Assembly (NCBI GenBank): GCA_003506995.1
Contig: DNXB01000636.1
Span: 7,536-30,463 of the forward strand
Direction of reading: 5' to 3'
DNA from: Verrucomicrobiales bacterium
Lineage (GTDB): Bacteria; Verrucomicrobiota; Verrucomicrobiia; Verrucomicrobiales; Verrucomicrobiaceae
Length of the DNA: 22,928 nt
In this document: positions 1 through 8,068 of the stretch, one piece after another
How positions within the stretch are numbered: the first letter of the stretch is position 1
How the letters are laid out: each line of letters begins with the position of its first letter
The notes under the pieces: model-generated
Told to the model about the DNA's origin: nothing
Databases searched by the model: none
Seen by the model: only the letters and a program-made list of their open reading frames with translations
Translations under genes and position numbers: made by a program

Positions 1-669
1 TGCGAGGCCGATCCCTGGAACGTGAAGAACCTCGCCGCCGATCCCGCCCATGCGGCGACACTTCACGACCTGCGCGCCCGGCTGCAGCAGCGGATGCGCG
101 CCATGCCTGATCTCAGCTACTTCCCGGAGAGCCAGCTCGCCGCTCATGCGATGGCCAATCCCGTGGCTTTCGGTCAGGCGCACCGTGAGGAGATCAAGCA
201 CCTCGCCGACATCGCCGATCTCATGCTGCGGCCGTTTGATGAAGCCAAAGCTGCCATCGAGGCCGCGCTGAAGAGCGATCAGCCGATGCAGCGCTACTGG
301 GGCGCGATGGTCTGCACCGCTTTTGGCAAACAAGCCGCGCCACTCGCGGATCTCGCCCGTCCGCTGCTTGATGACACCGCCGAAGTCGTGCGCGTCCGAG
401 CCCTCGAGTTCCTCGGCTCCATCGGCGAGATCCAGCCGCAACCAGCGCTGATCAAACTCATCAACACCACCACCGACCCCGTGCTCGCCGTGGAGGCGCT
501 GAACTCGGTCGTGTGGTTCAAGGACCACTTCAACGGCAGGCATCCCGTGCAGCGCTCCGACTTCCACCCCATCGTCAAAGGCGGCGATGTGGATGACCGC
601 CTGAACTACCTCAACGGCATTCCCTACCCCGCCGAGGCGAAGGGGAAAAAGAAGAAGGGCAAAAAGTAG
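1..669 (+). CDS. C-terminal part of a sulfatase-family protein (5' end outside window)
   Basis: The frame is open from the first base and ends at TAG 667-669, so only the C-terminal 222 residues are visible. The first residues (CEADPWNVKNLAADPA) match the 'DLxxDPxExxNLAxDP' segment that closes the alkaline-phosphatase-like fold of arylsulfatase and N-sulfoglucosamine sulfohydrolase-type enzymes. After it comes an alpha-helical stretch (about residues 65-165) that looks like HEAT repeats, a common extension in Verrucomicrobia and Planctomycetes sulfatases. The protein ends in a lysine-rich tail (KGKKKKGKK). The catalytic CxPSR motif would lie upstream and cannot be checked. A GTG at 22 lies inside the conserved segment and is not a plausible true start. 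The family hydrolyses sulfate esters, often on polysaccharides, usually after export. Confidence 0.75.
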   Translation, partial: CEADPWNVKNLAADPAHAATLHDLRARLQQRMRAMPDLSYFPESQLAAHAMANPVAFGQAHREEIKHLADIADLMLRPFDEAKAAIEAALKSDQPMQRYWGAMVCTAFGKQAAPLADLARPLLDDTAEVVRVRALEFLGSIGEIQPQPALIKLINTTTDPVLAVEALNSVVWFKDHFNGRHPVQRSDFHPIVKGGDVDDRLNYLNGIPYPAEAKGKKKKGKK

Positions 670-677
670 CGGCGCAG

Positions 678-699
678 AGCGGTCGGTTCACCGGCCGCT
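678..699. terminator. Hairpin between convergent genes, possible bidirectional terminator
   Basis: AGCGGTCGG and CCGGCCGCT form a 9-bp stem (one G-T type mismatch) around a 4-nt TTCA loop. The hairpin sits between the stop of the sulfatase (669) and the stop of the convergent halogenase (699-701), touching the latter. There is no clear T-tract on either side, so intrinsic termination is only inferred. Confidence 0.45.
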
Positions 700-2249
700 T
701 ACGCCGTCGCAGGTTTCTCCGTCATCAGCATGGCCTCCTTCGCCGGAACCGGAGCCATCCAGGTGCTGATCTCGGCTTTGAGCCAGACCATGATGCCGTC
801 AAACAGCAGGCGGCCCGCCGAGGTGTCGGGGGACATGCTCATGCGCGGCGCCAGGAAATGGCCGTGATTTTTGCGGCCGTAGATGCCTTTGCGCATGCGC
901 TCCTGGGCGATGCAGACGAGGCGGCGGTTGTAGAAGGCCATGAACCGGCCGAAAAAGCGGCCGATCGGCCCGTCATAGGGCATCAGCTTCCATTCGTGGT
1001 CAGGATTGGTGTAAACGCCGCGCACCGGCCCGAGGAAGTAGGTCGAGAGGTCCATCAGGAAGGCGGCGTGCATCAGCTCGGCATCGCCGAGGTAGGTGTA
1101 CTTGTCCTTGTAGAGCGCATCGAACCAGGTGCGGTAGCTGCGCGGGTAGGCCGTGTTCAGATAATCGGTGATCATCCGGGTGTCCTCGCCCGCGAGGTTT
1201 TTGCACACGAGCTCGGTGGCCGCCGAGACCGTGAAACCGCAGAAATCGAGGCCCTGGCTGTAGAGCGGGTCCATGAAGCCGGCGGCGTCTCCCACCATCA
1301 CCCAGCGGTTCCCGGCGATGTATTCGGCGTGGTAGCCGAGGTTCTTGTAGTAGAACGTGTCGCCCTCGTCCGGCACGGCGTTTTCAAACATCAGCCTGCC
1401 GACGGGATGAGTCAGCAGATGCGCCTGAAGACGGGCGGCGAGTGATGGCCCCTCCGGCAGCGTGTACAAACGGCGATCCCAGGTGACGCCGGCGCTGAAG
1501 CTGCCATCCGACAAAGGAATGATCCAGCACCACCAGCCGCGGCCCATGAGGTGATTGGTGGCGGTCGTGCGGATGCATTTGGCCTCTGCCGCGAGCTTCG
1601 GGAACATCTTGCGGCTCTTGAAGCTGTCGAGGTCGTTGACGTTGCGGAAGCGGCACCAGACGGAGGAGGTGGGATGCTCGTCGCCGATGGAATGGTGAAT
1701 GCCGAGCTTTTTGGCGAGCACGGCGGCCTTGCCGGAGGCGTCGATGACCCACTTCGTGGTCACGGTGCGCATCTGGCCCTCCTGCGGCATGATTTCGAGC
1801 GTGTGGGGCGCCTCGTTCTCAGAAAGCGTGATGGTTTTGATCGTCGCCGGGCGCATCAGCTCGCAGCCGAAATCACGCGCTTCTTTGAGCAGATGCTCGT
1901 CGAGAATCGAGCGGTCGAGCTGAAACGTCGCCAGCCGCGCCTGGAAGCGTGGGCCGATCTCCGTGAGGTCGTCCACGGAATCCTGCGGTGTTTTGCAGAA
2001 CCACATGCGCAGTCCGTGCTTCTGGTAGTGTTTTCCGCTCAGGTGGCTGGACTGGTGCAGCACACGCGTGAGGAAGCAGCCTGCGACCTCGGAGGTGCTC
2101 TCGCCCACCTTGCGGTCGAAATGTGTCGTGCGCTCGACGATCAGCACGCGCATGTCAGGATGGTCGCGTTTCAGCATCATGCCTGCCGCAGCGCCGGAAA
2201 AGGCCCCGCCCATGATGATCACATCGTAATCCGTGGCGGGCATGTTCAT
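699..2249 (-). CDS. FAD-dependent halogenase (tryptophan-halogenase-like), probably of an aryl-polyene pigment
   Basis: The 516-residue flavoprotein has a GMC/PHBH-like FAD fold. Visible are a dinucleotide-binding start (MGGAFSG, residues 13-19), GES at 49-51, a lysine at 77 in QKHG matching the position of the catalytic Lys of flavin halogenases, the signature WxWxIP at 240-245 (WCWIIP), and the second FAD motif GDAAGFMDP at 320-328. Such enzymes use FADH2 and O2 to form hypohalous acid and chlorinate or brominate electron-rich rings; a separate flavin reductase is needed. Homologues sit in flexirubin and xanthomonadin pigment loci. The substrate here is inferred from neighbours. The start at 2249 was chosen because FAD-motif homology begins right after it; the frame stays open far upstream but only as antisense of the next gene. 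It is divergent from the acyltransferase gene at 2340. Confidence 0.85.
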   Translation of the reverse strand: MNMPATDYDVIIMGGAFSGAAAGMMLKRDHPDMRVLIVERTTHFDRKVGESTSEVAGCFLTRVLHQSSHLSGKHYQKHGLRMWFCKTPQDSVDDLTEIGPRFQARLATFQLDRSILDEHLLKEARDFGCELMRPATIKTITLSENEAPHTLEIMPQEGQMRTVTTKWVIDASGKAAVLAKKLGIHHSIGDEHPTSSVWCRFRNVNDLDSFKSRKMFPKLAAEAKCIRTTATNHLMGRGWWCWIIPLSDGSFSAGVTWDRRLYTLPEGPSLAARLQAHLLTHPVGRLMFENAVPDEGDTFYYKNLGYHAEYIAGNRWVMVGDAAGFMDPLYSQGLDFCGFTVSAATELVCKNLAGEDTRMITDYLNTAYPRSYRTWFDALYKDKYTYLGDAELMHAAFLMDLSTYFLGPVRGVYTNPDHEWKLMPYDGPIGRFFGRFMAFYNRRLVCIAQERMRKGIYGRKNHGHFLAPRMSMSPDTSAGRLLFDGIMVWLKAEISTWMAPVPAKEAMLMTEKPATA

Positions 2250-2339
2250 GGAGGGGGCGGGGTGAAATTCGCAGTTGTGGGGGCGGGCGTGACGGTCGAA
2301 GAAGAACGACTCCCGCTTCTCTCTGTCCGCGCCTAAATA

Positions 2340-3275
2340 ATGCCAATCGCCGAATCCGCAACCTTCCAGCCGCACGAACAAACCGCTCCGGCGCGCCTGG
2401 GGCTGCATGACGCCTTCTGGACGCGGGCGATGCTGTTTTTCATGCGCTGGCTGCCCGCGCCGGTGATCATCGCGCTGACCTGGCCGGTGACGGCGGTGAT
2501 CTGGCTGCTGGCCGTGCCGCAGCGCGAGGCGGTGCGCGCCAATCTGAGCGCCCTGCTGCCGGAGCGGGGCACCAGCGCCTTCACCAGCTTTGATGTGTTT
2601 TACCAGTTCGCGCTGACGTATCTGGACCGCCTCTGGCACCTGCACTTTGAGCGCGAGGTGGAGTGGGAGATCATCGGCAAGGATGATTTCGAGGCCTTGC
2701 AGCAGGAGAACGGCGGGGCGCTCGTCTTCACCGTGCATTCCGGCAACTACGACCTCGGCGCCGGGCTCTTCGCCCGCAAATTTGGCCGCACGATTCACAC
2801 CGTGCGCGTGCCGGAGGCCAGCGACTCGCTGCAACAACTGCGCAAGCAGGAGCTGCGCGAGGAGGAGCGCCGCCATCCCAATCTGCACGTTCATTACAAC
2901 GAGCCCGGCGGCCATCTCGGCATGGAGCTCTGCCGCAAGCTGCTCGCGGGCGAGGTCGTCTGCGTTCAGGGCGACCGCGTGATGGGCGACGTGGCTCCTT
3001 CTGAGGCGCGCATCGACGGTGTGACCTACCGCATCCCGCGCGGGCCGCTCGTGCTCGCCGAAGTGACCGGCGTGCCGTGCTATCCGGTGTTTCTTATCCG
3101 CAAAGGCCGCCTGTCCTATCGCATCGAGATCGGCAAGCCCTTCCACATCGGCGGCCGCAAGCCGAAGGCCGCCGAGGTCAGCGCCGCCTGGCTGCCGGTG
3201 ATGCACGAGTTTCTTTTGCGGCACTGGGACCAATGGTTTGTGTTTGAACCACTCGTCACCCGTGATCCGGCATGA
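2340..3275 (+). CDS. LpxL/HtrB-family lysophospholipid acyltransferase
   Basis: The 311-residue protein has the H-x4-D acyltransferase motif at residues 133-138 (HSGNYD) within GGALVFTVHSGNYDLG, as in lipid A biosynthesis lauroyl/myristoyl acyltransferases. A hydrophobic segment at about 36-58 would anchor it in the inner membrane, and a basic/glycine segment around RIPRGP near residue 240 fits the family's second half. Length matches the roughly 300-residue family. The family transfers acyl chains from acyl-ACP to a lipid acceptor. In aryl-polyene and flexirubin loci a homologue is thought to attach the polyene to a membrane lipid, so that role is inferred here rather than lipid A synthesis. 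The ATG at 2340 follows a divergent 90-bp gap from the halogenase. The stop overlaps the next start by ATGA, implying co-translation. Confidence 0.85.
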   Translation: MPIAESATFQPHEQTAPARLGLHDAFWTRAMLFFMRWLPAPVIIALTWPVTAVIWLLAVPQREAVRANLSALLPERGTSAFTSFDVFYQFALTYLDRLWHLHFEREVEWEIIGKDDFEALQQENGGALVFTVHSGNYDLGAGLFARKFGRTIHTVRVPEASDSLQQLRKQELREEERRHPNLHVHYNEPGGHLGMELCRKLLAGEVVCVQGDRVMGDVAPSEARIDGVTYRIPRGPLVLAEVTGVPCYPVFLIRKGRLSYRIEIGKPFHIGGRKPKAAEVSAAWLPVMHEFLLRHWDQWFVFEPLVTRDPA

Positions 3276-4072
3276 ATGCTGAAACCAGAGCACGCTGTCT
3301 GCGCACGGCCTACCGTCGTTTGGTGATCGCGCTGCTGCCGCTGCTGATCGTGGGCTGGCTCGTCTCACGCGGCCAGATTTTCGCCGCCGGGCTGTTGTTC
3401 TGCACCGTGCTCACGCTGATGATGACCGGCACGCTCGTGCCGCGCTGTGCTTTGTTTGGTCCCATGATCAAACGGCTGCCGCATGGCAGCGGCCACGCGT
3501 TGCTCACCATCGACGACGGCCCGCACCCGGAGCACACGCCTGCCATCCTCGACATCCTCGACCGCCACCAGATGAAGGCGATCTTCTTCCTCATCGGCGA
3601 GCGTGCCGCGCGGCATCCCGAGCTGGTGCGCGAGATCGTCGCTCGCGGCCATGAGATTGCCAATCACACGCAAACCCACCCCGCCGCTCGTTTTTGGGCG
3701 CTGCGTCCGGTCGCCCTGTGGCGTGAGATCGCCGGCTGCCAGAAAACGCTCACCGCCATCTGCCCCGATCACCCGCCACGCTTCTTTCGCCCGCCTGCCG
3801 GCCATCATAATGTTTTCAGCTTCGTGGTTTCCCAGGCGCTCGGTCTGAAGATGCTGATGTGGAGCGCCCGTGGTTTCGACGGCGTCATTCAAGATGTGAA
3901 ATTCATCACCGAGCGCATCCGCGCCCGCCTGAAGCCCGGCAGCATCGTGCTTATTCATGAGGCGACTCCGGTGGCGGTCGAGGTGGCGGAGCAAGTGGCC
4001 GCCATGCTCCATCACGCACGGCTCGCCTCACCCGCCCTGCCGGATTTCAGCGGTGGCGCGGCGTTCGATTGA
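3272..4072 (+). CDS. Membrane-anchored NodB-type polysaccharide deacetylase
   Basis: The 266-residue carbohydrate esterase family 4 protein has all NodB motifs visible: TIDDGP at 79-84 (D81 base, D82 metal ligand), H132-TQT-H136 (metal-binding HxxxH), RPPAG at 173-177 and IHE at 228-230 (C-terminal catalytic His). Two N-terminal hydrophobic helices (about 17-32 and 35-56) suggest an inner-membrane anchor with the catalytic domain on one face. The family removes N- or O-acetyl groups from chitin-like, peptidoglycan or glycolipid sugars with a divalent metal. The gene starts inside the acyltransferase stop codon (ATGA). The pair may modify the sugar/lipid carrier of the pigment, but that is inference and cell-envelope polysaccharide remains possible. 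It converges on the guanine deaminase gene, 12 bp away. Confidence 0.88.
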   Translation: MNAETRARCLRTAYRRLVIALLPLLIVGWLVSRGQIFAAGLLFCTVLTLMMTGTLVPRCALFGPMIKRLPHGSGHALLTIDDGPHPEHTPAILDILDRHQMKAIFFLIGERAARHPELVREIVARGHEIANHTQTHPAARFWALRPVALWREIAGCQKTLTAICPDHPPRFFRPPAGHHNVFSFVVSQALGLKMLMWSARGFDGVIQDVKFITERIRARLKPGSIVLIHEATPVAVEVAEQVAAMLHHARLASPALPDFSGGAAFD

Positions 4073-4084
4073 AGCCGTCGCATT

Positions 4085-4558
4085 TCAATACGGCACCTTG
4101 TCAGGCTTGTCCCGCCATGCCGTGAAAACATCCAGCGCCTCCTCGTGGAGCAGCAAACGCATTGGCAGGCGGCGCTCAGAGACGGGCAGCGCCAGCTCCC
4201 GGTAGAGCATGTCGTCATCAAAACCGATCGCCGCCGCGTCCGCCCGCGTGGCCGCATAAACGAGGCCGTCGATCCGCGCCCAGTAGGCCGCCGCCAGGCA
4301 CATCGGGCAGGGCTCGCAGCTGGTGTACAGCGTGCAGCCCGCCAGGGAAAACCGGTTCAGCCGCGCCGCCGCCTCGCGCAGCGCCACCATTTCCGCATGC
4401 GCGGTCGGATCATTCCGGCTCGTCACCTGGTTCCAGCCTTCGGCGATGACGCGCCCCTCATGCACCACCACCGCGCCAAAGGGACCGCCATGGCCCGCCT
4501 CCATGTGATCTCTGGCCAGTCCGATGGCCACTTTCAAAAAATCTTCGTCGGTGCTCAT
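4085..4558 (-). CDS. guaD: Guanine deaminase (cytidine-deaminase fold)
   Basis: The 157-residue zinc deaminase has the HAE motif at residues 54-56 (His ligand, Glu proton shuttle) and PCPMC at 83-87 (Cys84 and Cys87 ligands). Beyond the general fold, the protein matches Bacillus-type GuaD features: GGPFGAVVV near the N-terminus, RNDPTAHAE, LYTSCEPCPMCL, YWARI, an IGFDD segment, and a C-terminal tail FTAWRDKPDKVPY that in GuaD is swapped between subunits over the active site. It would convert guanine to xanthine and ammonia in the cytoplasm as purine salvage or nitrogen scavenging. Length equals the family's. It lies between pigment-type genes without an obvious link to them. A tRNA adenosine deaminase is less likely because of the tail. 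Confidence 0.85.
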   Translation of the reverse strand: MSTDEDFLKVAIGLARDHMEAGHGGPFGAVVVHEGRVIAEGWNQVTSRNDPTAHAEMVALREAAARLNRFSLAGCTLYTSCEPCPMCLAAAYWARIDGLVYAATRADAAAIGFDDDMLYRELALPVSERRLPMRLLLHEEALDVFTAWRDKPDKVPY

Positions 4559-4611
4559 GGGGCAAATGGATCCAACACCCGTTCTTCAACCCGCCAAAAA
4601 TCCCGCTGGGT

Positions 4612-5940
4612 TTACGGATTCGTGATCCACTGGGCCGCCTCAGGCTGTTCCTTGAGCCAGGTCGCCGCCGCCTGGGGCTGGCGCGTTTTCCAGGCTTGGT
4701 AATGCCGCCGCAGGCTGGCCTGCAGACGGGCCGGATCCTGCATCAGCAGGACGACTTCCAGGGCGCTCGCAGGATCAGACTCTATCAAAAACGCGGCCAG
4801 TTGCTCCAGGATGATGTTTTTGTCCCGTTCCACACCGGCCTCCTGCTTTTGCGCCCACTCCTTGAAGGACTCCGGTTTGGAATACAGCCAGCCCGAGAGC
4901 ACTTGAGTCATGGCCCCCGTGCGCACGTTGGCCGCCTCGATCTTTTCCACCGAGGACAATGCCTCCATGGCGTCTTCCACCGCCCAGTTTTGCCAGAGCT
5001 GGGCCAGCTCCTCGTTCAGCTCGTTTGCGGTCATGTTCTTTTGTGCCCAGGCCAGCGCCGCCTGCGGGTCGTCAAACGCCCATTCTTGCAGCAATGCCTG
5101 GCGGCATTCTAGGAAGATGGCCTTGTCCTTGAGCTTCGGCAGCCATGCGGCGGCTGAAGCCGGGTCATACTGCACCCAGCGGGCGATCACGCGCGCCAGC
5201 ATCCAGTGATAATCAGGGATGGGCAGCAAAAATTCGGCGGTGGACTCGGGCAGATGGTCGGCCCAGCCGAAGACGGCTTTGGACATCGCCAGATCACGCA
5301 GGCTTTGATCCTTCAGCCCCGCAGACCATCGCACGGCATCCATGGGGAAATTCTCCACCCACACCTCCAGCACCTTGTTGAGCAGGAAGAGCTGGCTTTT
5401 CTCATCAGCGGTGGCCAGCGCCCAGTCGGCAGACGCCATGGGGTCGCTCCTGGCCCATGCACGGGCCACTCGTGCGGTCGCCAGGCGTCGGTAGATGCCG
5501 GTCAGATTCTTCACCGCCCAGTCTCCGGCTTCGGCAGGCTCCACCATTGCCCAGCCTTCCAAAGCGCTTGAAAAGGCCAGTGCGCGCCGTTCTCCCAAGG
5601 GCACAGTTTCACAGGCTGCCAGCGCTTCCTTGGGCTGGTTGTGGCCCCAGACGCGCAGCAGCGCCACCTTGAATGCCTGCTGGTCAGGCAGGAGGGTGAG
5701 TTTATGCATCAGCATGCTCCAGCCGGCCTGCGGGTCGTTCCTGCCCATCTCCTCGCCCAGCAGGGCCAGTTTTTGATGGCGTCTGTAGTCGTCAGGCTCG
5801 TTTAAAATGATCGCAAGCCGTGCTTCGGGTGCGATCGCCTGGTTTTGCGGGCTGCGTTCATCAGCTGCATTCCCACAGGCCGTGCGATGGCCGAGGACAA
5901 CGAGCAGCGCACAGCCGAGCGCGATGAGAGGAAAATTCAT
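4612..5940 (-). CDS. Secreted helical-repeat protein with D-P...W repeats, function unknown
   Basis: This is a 442-residue protein with an N-terminal hydrophobic segment (MNFPLIALGCALLVVLG) fitting a Sec signal peptide. The start at 5940 was preferred over the in-frame start at 5997 because it places the signal at the N-terminus. The rest consists of imperfect alpha-helical repeats of roughly 30-40 residues with the recurring pattern 'DPxxAxxW': SDPMASADWA, YDPASAAAWL, DDPQAALAWA, SDPASALEV, RQPQAAATWL. This style of tryptophan-rich TPR-like repeat protein is frequent in Verrucomicrobia and has no known biochemical role. The stop is 53 bp upstream of the guaD start on the same strand, so they could be co-transcribed. 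Periplasmic scaffolding is only a guess. Confidence 0.7.
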   Translation of the reverse strand: MNFPLIALGCALLVVLGHRTACGNAADERSPQNQAIAPEARLAIILNEPDDYRRHQKLALLGEEMGRNDPQAGWSMLMHKLTLLPDQQAFKVALLRVWGHNQPKEALAACETVPLGERRALAFSSALEGWAMVEPAEAGDWAVKNLTGIYRRLATARVARAWARSDPMASADWALATADEKSQLFLLNKVLEVWVENFPMDAVRWSAGLKDQSLRDLAMSKAVFGWADHLPESTAEFLLPIPDYHWMLARVIARWVQYDPASAAAWLPKLKDKAIFLECRQALLQEWAFDDPQAALAWAQKNMTANELNEELAQLWQNWAVEDAMEALSSVEKIEAANVRTGAMTQVLSGWLYSKPESFKEWAQKQEAGVERDKNIILEQLAAFLIESDPASALEVVLLMQDPARLQASLRRHYQAWKTRQPQAAATWLKEQPEAAQWITNP

Positions 5941-6084
5941 GGAGGTGAGGGAATTTGGTCGGGTCTTTTGAGTGCCAACAGACCACGCGGAGAACATTCA
6001 CATGCGCTCATGATGTCGCAAGTAAACCAAACACCTAAAGCGGCTGCTTTTCCATGAAAAATCTTCAGGCCCGGTCGCTGCGAA

Positions 6085-6759
6085 TCACGGGCCTCTCTCG
6101 GCCACGATCAGATGATTGTTGAACGGCGTCCCGCCCCACATCGGCGAGATTTGCACCTTCAAACCGGCGGCGCCGAGCACGGATTCGAACAGGTCGCGGT
6201 CGGGATAGCACACCGGGCCCGCTTTCATCCAAAACGTCAGCTTGGCCAGCCAGTCTCCGGCCACGGTGATGCGGAAACGCGCTGAATCATCCCGCAGGAC
6301 GCTGCGGATGACGAGTTTCCCGCCTTCGGCCACGCGGGCCGCCGCCAGGCGCAGCAGCGTCTCCTGCTCGGGTCGTGTGAAAAACTGCAGGATGTCGAGG
6401 ATGACCACATTCCCGCTGAAGTCCGGCAAGCCCGTGCGCGCATCTGCGGCGAGGAAGCTCAATCCCGCGTAACCGCCGCGCTCGGCCATGCGTTGGGCGC
6501 TGGTGATCTTTGGCGCGTCATAGTCACAGCCGGTGATGTCTGCTGTGACGCCGGATTCACGCAGGCAAAACGCCAGCAGGCCGATGCCGCAGCCGATGTC
6601 GAGCACGGGCAGCGCCGAGGTGCCGATCTCACTCACCACCGCCGAGTACACCGGGTCCGAGCGCAGCTTCGACGGCACATAGTAGTGATTGTAGTCCCAA
6701 ACGCGCGGATACAGCGAGGCGATGCGTTTCAGGGAGGCCGGTGAAAGGGGTTGGGTCAT
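6085..6759 (-). CDS. Class I SAM-dependent methyltransferase of an aryl-polyene-type locus
   Basis: The 224-residue protein has SAM motif I at residues 52-60 (VLDIGCGIG), an acidic ribose-binding segment GCDYD at 77-81, and a motif corresponding to post-II/III at VVILDILQFF (118-127). The N-terminal segment (SLYPRVWDYNHYYVPSKLRSDPVY) resembles methyltransferases found with aryl-polyene and flexirubin ketosynthases, where head-group or chain methylation is proposed. The start at 6759 was chosen because its ATG overlaps the TGA of the upstream ligase gene (ATGA), giving tight coupling; an in-frame start at 6783 would overlap the ligase further. It is the distal gene of a two-gene minus-strand operon. 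Methyl acceptor is not determinable from sequence. Confidence 0.8.
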   Translation of the reverse strand: MTQPLSPASLKRIASLYPRVWDYNHYYVPSKLRSDPVYSAVVSEIGTSALPVLDIGCGIGLLAFCLRESGVTADITGCDYDAPKITSAQRMAERGGYAGLSFLAADARTGLPDFSGNVVILDILQFFTRPEQETLLRLAAARVAEGGKLVIRSVLRDDSARFRITVAGDWLAKLTFWMKAGPVCYPDRDLFESVLGAAGLKVQISPMWGGTPFNNHLIVAERGP

Positions 6760-7952
6760 TCGGAGATCTTGGTGCCCACCCATCGACGCGGAACCTCCCA
6801 GGGAGCAAGCAGGGAACAGACGCGTGTCTTAAACTCCGCATCAATCGCCGCCTGCGGCAGATCGAGCTCGGCCACGATGTCCTGGCCGCGCTCCGGGTCC
6901 CGGCTGGCTGCGCCGTAAATCCTCACGCCTGCCAGACCGGCGGCCAGCTGGATTTTTTTCGCGATCTCGGCGGGGCTGAGCTTGCGCCCGGCCACGTTGA
7001 TGCCGGCTCCCAGGCTCTGCTGAAACAGCAGATGACCGCCGCGCAGCTCGATTTGGTCGCAGGTGGTGAACACCCCGCCGCCGTAGCGCTCATTCGGCAG
7101 CGTTTGGTCATAGCCGAGGCCGGTGGAGCTGCTGGTCACGCTCAAACGGCCGTCCGGTTCGTTTTGCACCGTCACACCGGGCAGCAGCCTGCCCAGATCA
7201 CGCTCGTCCTCGCGCAACACCGCCGAATCGTCCCATGACACCGTGCCGCACTCGCTCGTGCCGTAGAGGTTGTGGATTTTGAGCGCGTGCTGCTCCAGCG
7301 CCAGCCGCTCCAGTTTCAGCGTGAGCGATGATCCGGCGGAGATGGCGAGGCTGACATTGTCGAACCGCACCTCGCCCATCAGCCAGGCCTTCCACAAGGC
7401 GGGAACGCCGGGCAGGAAGACGCGCGGGTGGTGATTCATCGCGTCCATGAGCGGCTGGGCGAAGGGCTGCGGCGCAAAGCAGGTCGGCACGCCATGAAAC
7501 AGCGTTTGCAGCACCGTCATCGTCAGCCCGAACGAATGGGCGCAGGAGATCGCCGCCACACCGACGCCGCGAGCACTCAAATCGAGCGCCGCGTGCAGAC
7601 GGTCCACATCCGCGGCGATTTGGTCCAGTGTGAAGAACTGGCAGCGCCGCACGCCGGAGCCACCGACGGTTTGTTTGATCAAAGCGGTGCCTGCGGGCGG
7701 TGGAATCGCCGGAACGCGGCGCTGGCGGTCTTTTTCGACCAGTTGCACCGGCACACCATGCAAAAAGCCGGAGAGCAGCGCCCGCAGCAGGGCGGGCGCG
7801 TCACCCTGGGCCAGAACATGATCCCCCGCAGGCCTGGCGGCCCGTGCCTCGGCGTCGAGTTCACGGAAAGACGTGGCGCTGCCGTCGGCCAGATATAAGG
7901 CCGCCTGCGCGCCGCGCTCTGCCACGATACGATCCCAACGTTCAGCAAACAT
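6756..7952 (-). CDS. ANL-superfamily adenylating ligase (acyl/aryl-CoA or -ACP ligase) of the pigment set
   Basis: This 398-residue adenylate-forming enzyme is shorter than the usual 500 or more. Core motifs are present but degenerate: a phosphate-binding loop TVGGSGVRR at 95-103, YGTSE at 230-234, TCD at 297-299 in place of the common TGD, INVAGRKLSP at 318-327 (hinge region), and a C-terminal lysine K395 in GTKIS, where the catalytic A10 lysine is expected. The N-terminal subdomain is abbreviated, as in ligases of aryl-polyene loci. It would activate an aryl acid such as 4-hydroxybenzoate or a cinnamate-like starter with ATP for loading onto ACP; the substrate is inferred from context. The gene overlaps the methyltransferase (ATGA) and is divergent from the ketosynthase gene, leaving about 116 bp for promoters. 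Confidence 0.8.
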   Translation of the reverse strand: MFAERWDRIVAERGAQAALYLADGSATSFRELDAEARAARPAGDHVLAQGDAPALLRALLSGFLHGVPVQLVEKDRQRRVPAIPPPAGTALIKQTVGGSGVRRCQFFTLDQIAADVDRLHAALDLSARGVGVAAISCAHSFGLTMTVLQTLFHGVPTCFAPQPFAQPLMDAMNHHPRVFLPGVPALWKAWLMGEVRFDNVSLAISAGSSLTLKLERLALEQHALKIHNLYGTSECGTVSWDDSAVLREDERDLGRLLPGVTVQNEPDGRLSVTSSSTGLGYDQTLPNERYGGGVFTTCDQIELRGGHLLFQQSLGAGINVAGRKLSPAEIAKKIQLAAGLAGVRIYGAASRDPERGQDIVAELDLPQAAIDAEFKTRVCSLLAPWEVPRRWVGTKISE

Positions 7953-8068
7953 TTGCAGTCCATGCGACGGCGGCGTAATCCATGAACCGCGTCGTGTCGT
8001 AGAATGACCACTTGAGTTGGCAGTTCAACCGCCACGCCAACGAATCTCACCTGTCGCAGCCCTTTTCC

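Noticed and set aside
2250..3368. The halogenase frame stays open on the minus strand for over 1.1 kb upstream of its chosen start
   Set aside because: This part lies antisense to the acyltransferase gene, which has clear family motifs. Its translation is low-complexity Arg/His/Ala text typical of GC-rich antisense frames.
4074..4094. GCCGT...ACGGC inverted repeat between the deacetylase and guanine deaminase stops
   Set aside because: Only a 5-bp stem with an 11-nt loop and no T-tract; too weak to call a terminator.
7943..8050. Short minus-strand frame upstream of the ligase with protein-like text (KWSFYDTTRFMDYAAVAW)
   Set aside because: It is closed by a stop directly upstream, has no good start codon, and is only about 31 codons long. 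It may be a remnant but cannot be supported.
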